This document shows, piece by piece, positions 5,702 to 12,526 of a stretch of DNA of 27,737 nt; position 1 is the first letter of the stretch; each line of letters opens with the position of its first letter. Location: the NCBI GenBank assembly GCA_042569595.1, contig JBHPHI010000014.1, positions 1 through 27,737 on the forward strand. The letters are read 5' to 3'. The notes under the pieces are model-generated. The model saw nothing but the letters and a program-made list of their open reading frames with translations, was not told the origin of the DNA and searched no databases. The translations under genes were made by a program, and so were the position numbers. The stretch is from JBHPHI01 sp042569595. GTDB lineage: Bacteria > Patescibacteriota > Microgenomatia > UBA1400 > 2-01-FULL-45-11.

Positions 5702-6214
5702 ATGAACAAGAAATTAGAGACGGATTTTAACAAGCAAATCATGGAAGAGCTTCATTCGGCATACATATATCTAGCAATGTCTGCTTGGGCAAAAGAAAAA
5801 AGTTTGGATGGATTTGGAAATTGGTTTGAAGTTCAATTTAAGGAAGAGATGGATCATGCAATGGGTTTTTATAACTACATATTGTCTGTAGGGGGATCAG
5901 TTAAGCTCATGGCAATAGCTGAGCCAAAGATAGATGTAAAGAAGCCTGAAGACTTATTTTCTTTGGGTCTTGAACATGAAAGGTATATTACCTCAAAAAT
6001 TCATGATCTTTATCTCTTAGCCCAAGAAGAGGGTGATGTGGCAGCTCAGTCGTTTTTAAAATGGTATGTTGATGAGCAGGTGGAAGAAGAGGATAATGCA
6101 AGTAAATATCTTGAGAGAGTAAAAATGGCTGGTGATGGTGCGGGCCTACTAATGCTAGACCAAGAACTTTTGGCAAGAATCCACACACCCGCCAGCATTT
6201 TGTCTCAAGAATAG
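5702..6214 (+). CDS. ftnA: Non-haem ferritin
   Basis: 170 residues, a full-length FtnA-type four-helix bundle. The ferroxidase ligands appear complete: Glu16, Glu49 and His52 (KEEMDHA), Glu93, Gln126 and Glu129 (DEQVEEE). They are shifted by one from E. coli FtnA numbering, from memory. It oxidises Fe2+ with O2 or H2O2 and stores the mineral in a 24-subunit cytoplasmic shell. An AAGGA ribosome binding site precedes the ATG, 16 nt after the nickel permease. Having it in an operon with a metal permease points to shared metal management, including the iron needed for the many Fe-S proteins nearby. Confidence 0.95.
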   Translation: MNKKLETDFNKQIMEELHSAYIYLAMSAWAKEKSLDGFGNWFEVQFKEEMDHAMGFYNYILSVGGSVKLMAIAEPKIDVKKPEDLFSLGLEHERYITSKIHDLYLLAQEEGDVAAQSFLKWYVDEQVEEEDNASKYLERVKMAGDGAGLLMLDQELLARIHTPASILSQE

Positions 6215-6216
6215 AG

Positions 6217-6459
6217 ATGAAAACAAAAAAAAGAATATTTTTACCAAAATGGCAGAGGTGGTATTTGGTTCCAATGATGGTTTCGATATGGGGGTTTATA
6301 ACTTACATGGAATTTTTTAATCCTAGCAACCCTGAGAAGATGGGTTTGGTGGGCTATGGATTTATGACTGTTTTGTTTTTAGGAATTAGTGTGATGATGT
6401 GGATGATGACTAGCGGTAAACTGCCAGCTTATATTATTGAAGAAACAAAGGAGGAATAA
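6217..6459 (+). CDS. Small two-helix membrane protein
   Basis: 80 residues. A basic, aromatic N-terminus (MKTKKRIFLPKWQRW) is followed by two membrane helices at about 15-33 and 43-65, the second Met-rich (VMMWMMTSG). The C-terminus is charged. No family recognised. It starts 2 nt after the ferritin stop and ends directly at the start of the DUF4342 gene, so all are co-transcribed. A link to metal or membrane stress is only a guess from position. Confidence 0.75.
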   Translation: MKTKKRIFLPKWQRWYLVPMMVSIWGFITYMEFFNPSNPEKMGLVGYGFMTVLFLGISVMMWMMTSGKLPAYIIEETKEE

Positions 6460-6699
6460 ATGGCAAAGAAAAAGGAAGAGTTTAAAATTTCTGGCGATGA
6501 CCTGCTTAAGAAAGTAAAAGAGCTAATAAGAGAAGGAAATGTGAGAAAAATAACTATTATAAATAAGGATGGGAAAACCATTTTAGTAGTTCCTTTGACT
6601 GTTGGAGTGGTTGGAGCAGTGTTGGCCCCGCCTTTGGCTGCAATTGGAGCAGTCGCAGCTTTGATAACAGATTGTACTTTAACTGTGGAGAGAGAATGA
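6460..6699 (+). CDS. DUF4342 protein
   Basis: 79 residues. It matches the DUF4342 layout: an amphipathic N-terminal helix (FKISGDDLLKKVKELIREGNVRKITI), a beta hairpin with NKDGKTILVVPLTVGVVGA, then a hydrophobic Ala/Pro-rich stretch (VLAPPLAAIGAVAALITDC). It probably sits on the membrane; the function of the family is unknown. It abuts its upstream neighbour, and its TGA stop overlaps the ATG of the next gene. Confidence 0.85.
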   Translation: MAKKKEEFKISGDDLLKKVKELIREGNVRKITIINKDGKTILVVPLTVGVVGAVLAPPLAAIGAVAALITDCTLTVERE

Positions 6700-7127
6700 A
6701 AAAAATAAAATCAAGAATAAATAGTGCTAAATTTGGAATTTTAACAGCTTTGATATTTGGATTGGGTTTTTTGACGGGAACTTTTTTGATAACTAGTGTG
6801 TGGATTGGTAATGATGTGAAGATTCAGTGTAAAAGCAGTGAGGTTGAGTATGGGGGGGATTGTGTGGAGAGGCTGATGGTGCTGGTGTCTGATGAAGAAA
6901 GAAGTTTTAGGGATAGAAACACTGCGATTTGGGCATTGGGTCAGTTGGGAGATGAAAAGGCAAAACCAACACTTGAGAGCTTATATACTGGGGAAATTCC
7001 TGAGAGAGAACCTCAAGATGAAATGATAAGTCAGCATGAATTAAAGAAAGCTTTGAATCTAGTGAGTGGAGGATTGAACATCACAAGGTTTATTTGGGGG
7101 CCTTCTTCTGAAAGCTTCACTGACTAG
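6696..7127 (+). CDS. Membrane-anchored HEAT-repeat protein
   Basis: 143 residues from the ATG at 6696, which overlaps the previous stop as ATGA and has GGAGA just upstream. A longer frame from 6672 would lie inside the DUF4342 gene. One membrane helix at about 13-33 is followed by an outer part with at least one HEAT-type repeat (SFRDRNTAIWALGQLGDEKAKPTLE). Two cysteines (IQCKSSEV and GDCVERL) flank a loop. It is probably a protein-interaction module outside the membrane. Last gene of the operon; its 3' end overlaps the end of hypC by 11 nt on the other strand. Confidence 0.75.
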   Translation: MKKIKSRINSAKFGILTALIFGLGFLTGTFLITSVWIGNDVKIQCKSSEVEYGGDCVERLMVLVSDEERSFRDRNTAIWALGQLGDEKAKPTLESLYTGEIPEREPQDEMISQHELKKALNLVSGGLNITRFIWGPSSESFTD

Positions 7128-7335
7128 GCCTTGATTCTTCCCATGCTTTTTGTGAGGCAAGTGCTTGTTCTTTTGGCAGGACTTTTATAACAATTCCCAT
7201 CTGAACTAAGACGTAGTCGTCAATCTTTGCTGGAATGTCGATGATCATGGCTTGGTTGATGATATTGCCTGGATAGGAAACCTGAGCGATTTTGTTTTCA
7301 ATGCTAATAATTTTACCCGGTGCTGCTATACACAT
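7117..7335 (-). CDS. hypC: Hydrogenase maturation chaperone HypC
   Basis: 72 residues. The N-terminus MCIAAPGKI is the HypC/HupF signature, with the essential Cys at position 2. The small beta-barrel core (AQVSYPGNIINQAMI, then DDYVLVQMGIVIKVLPKEQA) is intact. With HypD, HypC carries the Fe(CN)2CO unit and delivers it to the large subunit. The frame also has an ATG at 7341 (MCMC...). I prefer 7335 because it fits the family and because TATAGT lies 8 nt upstream, in the leaderless spacing seen elsewhere. It is divergent from the hydrogenase genes. No other hyp gene is in the window. Confidence 0.95.
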   Translation of the reverse strand: MCIAAPGKIISIENKIAQVSYPGNIINQAMIIDIPAKIDDYVLVQMGIVIKVLPKEQALASQKAWEESRPSQ

Positions 7336-7343
7336 ACACATAA

Positions 7344-7349
7344 ACTATA
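7344..7349 (-). promoter_or_regulatory. -10 TATAGT of hypC, leaderless type
   Basis: On the minus strand TATAGT lies 8 nt before the ATG at 7335 and only 2 nt before the alternative ATG at 7341, which supports the downstream start. Confidence 0.45.
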
Positions 7350-7363
7350 ACAGTAAGACACAG

Positions 7364-7392
7364 TTAACAAGAGGGCGCGGTCAAGATACAAT
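7364..7392 (+). promoter_or_regulatory. Sigma70-type promoter of the hydrogenase operon
   Basis: -35 TTAACA (7364-7369), 17-nt spacer, -10 TACAAT (7387-7392); each matches five of six consensus bases. The predicted leader is about 20 nt and includes AAAGG, 8 nt before the ATG at 7419. Confidence 0.7.
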
Positions 7393-7418
7393 GGGTTCTA
7401 GTAAGAAAGGCCTGCCAA

Positions 7419-7922
7419 ATGGATGAGCAACAAAACCAACAAAAAAAATTAGCAATCGGATGGTTTTCTTTTACTTGCTGTGAGGATAGTACAATTCTTT
7501 TTTCGGAATTACTCAACAAACACTTTGATGAATGGAAAAAAATAGTAGAGTTTCGTCATGTTCATACCCTTAAAACAAACAACACACTAGAGGGCTTGGA
7601 TGTAGCTTTTGTGGAAGGGGCGATTTCCTCTAAATCACAGGCGGAGAAGGTAAAAAAAATAAGAGATAATTCAAAGTATGTTGTGGCAATTGGAGCGTGT
7701 GCCTGTACAGGGAAACCTTCTTCTTCAAGAAATGAGTTTGTTCCAGATCAAATAACGGAAAGAATAGAGTGGTATTTATCTCATTTTGATTATTCGAAAG
7801 AAGTTCAAAAACTTGAAGACGTGATTAAAGTAGATGATTTAGTCCCTGGTTGTCCCATGAATGTGGATTTATTTTTAAAAGCACTTACTAAATATTTAAA
7901 GTTATTTAAAGTTGTGGAGTAG
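7419..7922 (+). CDS. NiFe hydrogenase small subunit (short, single proximal cluster)
   Basis: 167 residues. This is the flavodoxin-like small-subunit domain only, with no Tat signal and no ferredoxin-like C-terminal domain, so only the proximal [4Fe-4S] cluster is expected. Cys20-Cys21 (FTCCEDS), Cys94 and Cys96 (GACACTG) and Cys145 (PGCPM) are the candidate ligands. The adjacent Cys pair replaces the usual CxxC or CxGC of group 3 enzymes and is closer to NuoB-type subunits. It should pass electrons from the large subunit to a soluble partner. It is followed directly by the large-subunit gene. Bases 7820-7862 recur exactly at 1-43. Confidence 0.9.
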   Translation: MDEQQNQQKKLAIGWFSFTCCEDSTILFSELLNKHFDEWKKIVEFRHVHTLKTNNTLEGLDVAFVEGAISSKSQAEKVKKIRDNSKYVVAIGACACTGKPSSSRNEFVPDQITERIEWYLSHFDYSKEVQKLEDVIKVDDLVPGCPMNVDLFLKALTKYLKLFKVVE

Positions 7923-7925
7923 TTG

Positions 7926-9230
7926 ATGCATTCTGGAGACATAACAATAGAACATATCACAAAAATTGAGGGCACTGCTGGTCTTGAAGTAAAGGTTGAG
8001 GAAGGCAAGGTAAAGGATTTAAAGTTTTTAATAAAAGACTACAGAAGGTTTTATACCACCGCTGTTGAAGGAAAGCCGTCTATTACCGTGCCGTCCTTTT
8101 TGTCTAGGATTTGTGGAACTTGCTCAGTTTCTCATTTGTTTGCCGCTCTTGAGGCTATTGAAAAATCACAAGGCATTGTTCCAAGCGAGCAAACAATGGC
8201 CTTAAGAAGAGTGGGAAATGACGCTCTAATGATAAGAGACCATGCTCTTCATTTGTATTTTTTTGTATTACCTGATGTCTTAGGAATAGATTCAATTCTT
8301 GATATTCCAGATGATCATGATGACTTAGGACATACACTGCTTCATGATTCCTTTGACATAAAACAACTTGGGACTGATTTGGCAGATTTAATTATTGGGG
8401 CGGCCATACATGCGCCATTACCAACGGTTGGTGGATTTTTAAAACAACCTGACCAGTCAAAATTTCCTGAAATGATTGAAAGATTGGAAAAAATTAGGCC
8501 ACAGGTGATTCGAGGCATTAAAGCTTTTTTTGATTGGGATGCAAAACTTATTCGAAACTCTGATTATTTAGCCTTAAGAGGTGAAAATAGATTTGATTTT
8601 CTTGAGGGTAGAGTAATAAATACGAATGGCAAGGATGTTCCGGAGGAGCAGTTTCATGACTTTTTAAAGTCGGTAGTGATTCCTTACTCTCAGGCTGAGG
8701 GATATGTATTTTCTGACTCTCATGAAGACTATTTAGTTGGTTCTTTAGCAAGGTTAAATCTCAATTTAGACCAACTTCATCCCAGAACTAAAGAAGATGT
8801 AAAAGAGTATCTCGGATATTTCCCAAGTGATAATGTGTACGACAATAATTTATCGCAAGCCATAGAAATACTTCAGTGTGTGGATGAAGCTATTGAAATA
8901 CTTTCGAATATTCAAATACAGGACGAAAAGCCAATTAGGAAAGATCCCCAAGCTGGGGTGGGGGTTGGAGTAATCGAAGCTCCTAGGGGAATTTTGTACC
9001 ACATGGCAAAAACAAATGCTCAAGGGATGATAGAGGAATATGATGTAATAGTTCCTACGGCTCAAAATCAAATCAACATAGAGAATGATTTAAAGAAATA
9101 TTTCAATGAGAACATAGCCATGAAAGAAAAAGAAGAGTTAAGGCTTGAGGCAGAGAAAATTATTAGAGCTTATGATCCTTGTATGTCTTGTGCAACTAAT
9201 TTTTTGAAGATTGAGTGGATTGAATCGTAG
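7926..9230 (+). CDS. NiFe hydrogenase large (catalytic) subunit, group 3-like
   Basis: 434 residues from the ATG at 7926, which has GGAG 6 nt upstream; a TTG at 7923 is also in frame. The N-terminal nickel motif is RICGTCSVSH (Arg61, Cys63, Cys66, His70). The C-terminal motif is DPCMSCATN (Cys419, Cys422), so all four Ni-binding cysteines are present. The usual His or Arg after the second pair is Asn425, followed by a 9-residue tail (FLKIEWIES) that the M52 protease should remove. The enzyme is cytoplasmic and interconverts H2 with protons and electrons. The overall form fits the F420/NAD(P)-linked group 3 family, but the physiological partner is not fixed by the sequence. Its last 61 bases overlap the end of the protease gene. 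Confidence 0.92.
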   Translation: MHSGDITIEHITKIEGTAGLEVKVEEGKVKDLKFLIKDYRRFYTTAVEGKPSITVPSFLSRICGTCSVSHLFAALEAIEKSQGIVPSEQTMALRRVGNDALMIRDHALHLYFFVLPDVLGIDSILDIPDDHDDLGHTLLHDSFDIKQLGTDLADLIIGAAIHAPLPTVGGFLKQPDQSKFPEMIERLEKIRPQVIRGIKAFFDWDAKLIRNSDYLALRGENRFDFLEGRVINTNGKDVPEEQFHDFLKSVVIPYSQAEGYVFSDSHEDYLVGSLARLNLNLDQLHPRTKEDVKEYLGYFPSDNVYDNNLSQAIEILQCVDEAIEILSNIQIQDEKPIRKDPQAGVGVGVIEAPRGILYHMAKTNAQGMIEEYDVIVPTAQNQINIENDLKKYFNENIAMKEKEELRLEAEKIIRAYDPCMSCATNFLKIEWIES

Positions 9231-9571
9231 GATAGTTTTTCTTCTAGTGGGATCCCAATAATTGTAATTTTTTTTAGCTTTTTTAGCTTTATAAGATATT
9301 TAAGTTGAAAAGCCAGATCGTAATCGTGAGCAGATGATCGTGGTGGGAGAATAAGTCTGTCCAAATCTTCTTGAGTGATAATTTTGGGTGATTTTATCCC
9401 CATAACAGCATCTAAAATATATACGTGATCTTGGTTGATGAAGGGAATGTCTTGGTTTGGTTTGATATATTCGAAAATAATGTTTTGGAAGTCAGGCTGG
9501 AGTTTATCTGCAACTTTAAAAGCTATATTGTCTTGGTGATGATCTGGATTACCAAATAGATAGACTTTCAT
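9170..9571 (-). CDS. Hydrogenase maturation protease (peptidase M52)
   Basis: 133 residues. The HybD/HycI pattern is present: LFGNPDHHQDN near the start, with Asp14 in place of HybD Glu16; YILDAVMG with Asp54; and RSSAHDYDLA with His82. These three correspond to the nickel-sensing residues of the family. It removes the C-terminal tail of the large subunit once nickel is inserted. It converges on its substrate gene, and its last 20 codons overlap the DNA that encodes the DPCxxC motif and tail. TGCTAGAAT lies 7 nt before the ATG. The product is slightly shorter than HybD (about 160 residues). Confidence 0.85.
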   Translation of the reverse strand: MKVYLFGNPDHHQDNIAFKVADKLQPDFQNIIFEYIKPNQDIPFINQDHVYILDAVMGIKSPKIITQEDLDRLILPPRSSAHDYDLAFQLKYLIKLKKLKKITIIGIPLEEKLSYDSIHSIFKKLVAQDIQGS

Positions 9572-9574
9572 ATG

Positions 9575-9587
9575 TGTTATTCTAGCA
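9575..9587. promoter_or_regulatory. Divergent promoters with overlapping -10 boxes
   Basis: On the plus strand TGT TATTCT (9575-9583) serves the gene at 9593. On the minus strand TGC TAGAAT (9587-9579) serves the protease at 9571. The two hexamers overlap by five bases because TATTCTA is nearly symmetric. Each has a TGn extension and lies 7-9 nt from its ATG. Both promoters cannot be melted at once. Confidence 0.5.
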
Positions 9588-9592
9588 GTTGT

Positions 9593-10291
9593 ATGGATGT
9601 AAAAGCTCTTCAGTTATGTAGTCGGATGGCCCTAAAACCAAATGAGTTGGGTTACTGTGGAAGAGACAGTGCCCCAGCAAAATTTAGAAGATGTATTATG
9701 GGGGGGGATTGCGAAGGTGTTTCAGAAGAGGTAGAAAAATTCATAGTTTTAAATCCTTATATAAAAACAATTGCCACTGTGACGGGAAAAGATAAGTTTT
9801 CGTATGAGGTTCTTGAGGCGTATTGGTTTGGGAATGACTTGCTTGATGATATTGACCTAAAACACTATGGAATTTTACTGGGAAACTTACAAAAACAGGG
9901 AGTTCCACAGTTTTTAATTGATGAAATAAGAAGAAAGAAACCAAGTAGTTTTGTGCCAATTCATTTGTTTAATATTCTTCATGTGGGAGTGGGTAGGGCG
10001 TCTGGATCTGTTCCGTTTAATCTTGAATCAATAAATAATTGTATGGTGAGGTGGGGTGAGGTTCTAAAGATTGAAAATGAGGAAGTTTTGGTTGGTTTAC
10101 GTAGCTTAAATAAAAAAAAAGAAGTTGTTGTTGAGAAAGTAAAACAAAAGCACTCTATTGATTTGGTTGGGAGCTTAAGAAAAGGGGATAAAGTTCTGTG
10201 TCATTGGGGATGGGTTGCAAAAAAAACCAACCCGGAAGAAGTTGAGAGAATATCTTTCTGGACAAAAAAACTACTAGAGAGCCTTGCTTAG
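9593..10291 (+). CDS. DUF6390-like hydrogenase-associated protein
   Basis: 232 residues from the ATG at 9593. An upstream ATG at 9572 is in frame but would lie before the probable -10 box. Recognisable blocks: MALKPNELGYCGRDSAP near the start, VLEAYWFGNDLLDDI, FNILHVGVGRASG, and a C-terminal VRWGEVLKIENEEVLV and CHWGWVAKK. These resemble DUF6390, a family I recall near NiFe hydrogenase genes; its function is unknown. Cytoplasmic. Its 3' end overlaps the EamA gene by 18 nt. A role in hydrogenase assembly or partner binding is inferred from location only. Confidence 0.65.
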   Translation: MDVKALQLCSRMALKPNELGYCGRDSAPAKFRRCIMGGDCEGVSEEVEKFIVLNPYIKTIATVTGKDKFSYEVLEAYWFGNDLLDDIDLKHYGILLGNLQKQGVPQFLIDEIRRKKPSSFVPIHLFNILHVGVGRASGSVPFNLESINNCMVRWGEVLKIENEEVLVGLRSLNKKKEVVVEKVKQKHSIDLVGSLRKGDKVLCHWGWVAKKTNPEEVERISFWTKKLLESLA

Positions 10292-11188
10292 CACCTGATT
10301 AGGCTTGGATCTATTTGCTTCTCTTATAAATATTGCGACTGCAACGGTAATTATTACTGCTTGAGTGGTATGTTTGGCGCTCCAAGCGTGAGTGATAAAT
10401 GTTGCAGAGAGAATATTTGTAACAATTGTTGATCCCACCAGGACTGAGGCAACAGTGGTAGCTGGCGCATGCTTGAGGGCTTTATACCAACTTAAAACAT
10501 ACATAAGCAAAGTAGACGCAGTTGTTAACAACCAAAACCACTGAATCGACGAAAGTGAGGTGATTTGTGACAAAGACTCTGGATGTTTGATGGCTGATGC
10601 AGCAACTAAAATAACAGCTCCGAATGCCATTCTGGCTGTTGTTACAATATCAGAATCAACGTCTTTGAGAGTGATTTTTGCAATTATGTTTTCTATTGAC
10701 CAGAGGATAGTGGATCCTACGATCATGAGTTCTCCCGTGGAGAAAGCGAATCCTTTAAAACCTCCAATGATGGTGTTGCTGTAAAACAAGGCAAGAACAG
10801 CTCCGACCTGAAGCAGTGAAAGACGTTCTTTTAAGAATGGAATTGCAATAAGAGCTATCCAAAAGATCATAGTTTTGTGAATTAAGGCACCATTAATGGC
10901 TGGAATTTGAGAAAGGCCGGTGAAAAAAAGATAAAAAGGAAGTGATCCACCAACTATTCCTATTAACCCAAGTTTTGTAAGATGAGATCTGGAAAGATTT
11001 TTTATTTGTTTAAACTTTCCATTTTTTATAATCATTGCAATTATAAGTAGGCCTACTAGTATGTTTTTTGTTGCAGTGAAGACTAGGGGTGGGGTGATGG
11101 ATTTTACTGCAAACTTATTAATAAATATTGAAACTCCAGAAACGAGAGCAGTAACCAGAGCCAACTTAATCCCTTTGGCTGTATTCAT
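10274..11188 (-). CDS. EamA/DMT-family transporter
   Basis: 304 residues with about ten membrane helices in two repeated EamA halves. Typical blocks: VSIFINKFAVKSITPP in the first helix pair, GGSLPFYLFFTGLSQIPAINGALIHKT ending the first half, and STILWSIENIIAKITLK opening the second. It exports or imports small metabolites such as amino acids or nucleotide sugars; the substrate cannot be read from the sequence. It starts 16 nt after the ferredoxin stop on the same strand, so the two are probably co-transcribed. Confidence 0.88.
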   Translation of the reverse strand: MNTAKGIKLALVTALVSGVSIFINKFAVKSITPPLVFTATKNILVGLLIIAMIIKNGKFKQIKNLSRSHLTKLGLIGIVGGSLPFYLFFTGLSQIPAINGALIHKTMIFWIALIAIPFLKERLSLLQVGAVLALFYSNTIIGGFKGFAFSTGELMIVGSTILWSIENIIAKITLKDVDSDIVTTARMAFGAVILVAASAIKHPESLSQITSLSSIQWFWLLTTASTLLMYVLSWYKALKHAPATTVASVLVGSTIVTNILSATFITHAWSAKHTTQAVIITVAVAIFIREANRSKPNQVLSKAL

Positions 11189-11204
11189 GTTTTTTCTTAA
11201 TTTA

Positions 11205-11588
11205 TTATTGGGGCCAAACTTGCTGGCCTGTTTCAGTATCTTTTATCTCAATAGCTTTAGTTGGGCATGACTGAGCAGAGGCAAGAAGGTTTTCTTCCGT
11301 ATCAGTGGCTCCGTCTAAAAATATTGCTATATTGTTTTCGTCTAACTTGTAAACTCCTGGTGAAACTGCAATACAGCTTGCGGCTCCAATGCAGAGGTTG
11401 TTTATGATCTTAACCTCGTACTTACCAATGGTCATTACTTGAACCTCCCCTTGATCACCGGTTGCGGGTTCTGCCGGAGCTTCTGGTTGAGGTGTTGGAG
11501 TGGTTTCTTCTTGCGGGGTTTGTGGCGTCTCTTCTGAGGGAGGCGCTTGGTTGTTGTCTTGGGTTAGTTGTTGATTTTGATCGTCCAT
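11205..11588 (-). CDS. Single-cluster ferredoxin with long disordered N-terminal tail
   Basis: 127 residues. The first 51 are rich in Gln, Pro, Glu and Thr and are probably disordered. The ferredoxin domain starts at Met52 (MTIGKYEVKI) and carries CIGAASCIAVSPGVY plus SCPTKAIEI. That gives three Cys, typical of small one-cluster ferredoxins with a [3Fe-4S], or a [4Fe-4S] with a non-Cys ligand. It is the likely electron carrier for the neighbouring oxidoreductase and hydrogenase. The long start has AAAGG 4 nt upstream. The internal ATG at 11435 has an even stronger GGGGAGG 8 nt upstream, so a 76-residue form of normal ferredoxin size may also be made. Confidence 0.85.
   Translation of the reverse strand: MDDQNQQLTQDNNQAPPSEETPQTPQEETTPTPQPEAPAEPATGDQGEVQVMTIGKYEVKIINNLCIGAASCIAVSPGVYKLDENNIAIFLDGATDTEENLLASAQSCPTKAIEIKDTETGQQVWPQ
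11444..11450 (-). promoter_or_regulatory. Internal ribosome binding site in the ferredoxin gene
   Basis: GGGGAGG on the minus strand, 8 nt before the in-frame ATG at 11435 where the conserved ferredoxin domain begins. Confidence 0.5.
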
Positions 11589-11668
11589 ATTGCCTTTATT
11601 AATTGTTTTAATTACTGAACTACAAATTAGTATAAATGATACCTACCAGATCAAACAAGGGAAGAGAT

Positions 11669-12526
11669 TTATTTAAACTTTTCAAACAGTGGGGTAATGT
11701 CTCTTTTTTCGCACTTAATTGCGTCTTGTGTGGTCTGTCTGATCTGAGGGATTTGAGATTCGTATGATGGAGAATCTTCTTGATAAAAAATTCCAAGAGG
11801 GATTTTTTTCTCACCCCACTCAAGAGCTTTTTCGAAAGCTTGGGTCTTGTTTTTTGGATCGTGATCTTCACCTAAGTAGTAAGTGTTGTCTTGATAAAAG
11901 TTGTTGTCATATTCTTTATTGAAAGTAATACAGGGCTGAAGGATGTCTACGATTGCAAGGCCCTTGTGTTGGTTGGCTTTAATGATCATGTCAGTTACTT
12001 GTGGGATGTGGGATGCATAAACTCTTGAAACGAAGGTGGCACCAGAAGCTATGGCGAGGGTGAGTGGGTTTACTGGATGGTCGGGATTACCTAAGGGAGT
12101 ACTCTTGCTTTTGTATCCCTGGGGTGATCTTGGGGAAGTTTGACCAGTTGTCAAACCATAAATTGCGTTGTCGTGAAGTATTATAGTGAGATCATGATTT
12201 CTTCTTGCGGCATGGATGTAGTGATTGGTGCCTTCAGCTAAAGAATCACCATCTCCTGTGAATACAAACACGTTGAGCGAATCATTAGCCATACGTGCGC
12301 CTTCGGCCACAGGAACAGCTCTTCCATGTAAACTACCAAAAGCGTTTATTTTAACGAAGTTTAAAATGTGTCCATGACAGCCTACTCCAGCAGTTAAAAC
12401 TGTGTTTGTGTTATTCCAACCTTCTTTTACGGCGGCGTTTTTGAATGCAGCCCAGATGCTAAAATCACCACATCCTGGACAAAAGTTTGGAGCACAGGGG
12501 GTTTGTAGGTCTTGAAGTGTTGTCAT
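11669..12526 (-). CDS. korB: 2-oxoacid:ferredoxin oxidoreductase, beta subunit
   Basis: 285 residues. The N-terminal CAPNFCPGCGD supplies cluster cysteines (11, 16, 19), and another candidate is in LQPCITF. The thiamine diphosphate/Mg site is TGDGDSLAEG (GDGDS at 91-95). SLHGRAVPVAEGARMAN is the typical beta-subunit block. With the alpha/gamma subunit it decarboxylates a 2-oxoacid to acyl-CoA and reduces ferredoxin. Substrate (pyruvate, 2-oxoglutarate or mixed) cannot be decided here; the two-subunit form resembles the broad-specificity Kor/OFOR type. Its ATG overlaps the alpha-subunit stop as ATGA. Confidence 0.93.
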   Translation of the reverse strand: MTTLQDLQTPCAPNFCPGCGDFSIWAAFKNAAVKEGWNNTNTVLTAGVGCHGHILNFVKINAFGSLHGRAVPVAEGARMANDSLNVFVFTGDGDSLAEGTNHYIHAARRNHDLTIILHDNAIYGLTTGQTSPRSPQGYKSKSTPLGNPDHPVNPLTLAIASGATFVSRVYASHIPQVTDMIIKANQHKGLAIVDILQPCITFNKEYDNNFYQDNTYYLGEDHDPKNKTQAFEKALEWGEKKIPLGIFYQEDSPSYESQIPQIRQTTQDAIKCEKRDITPLFEKFK

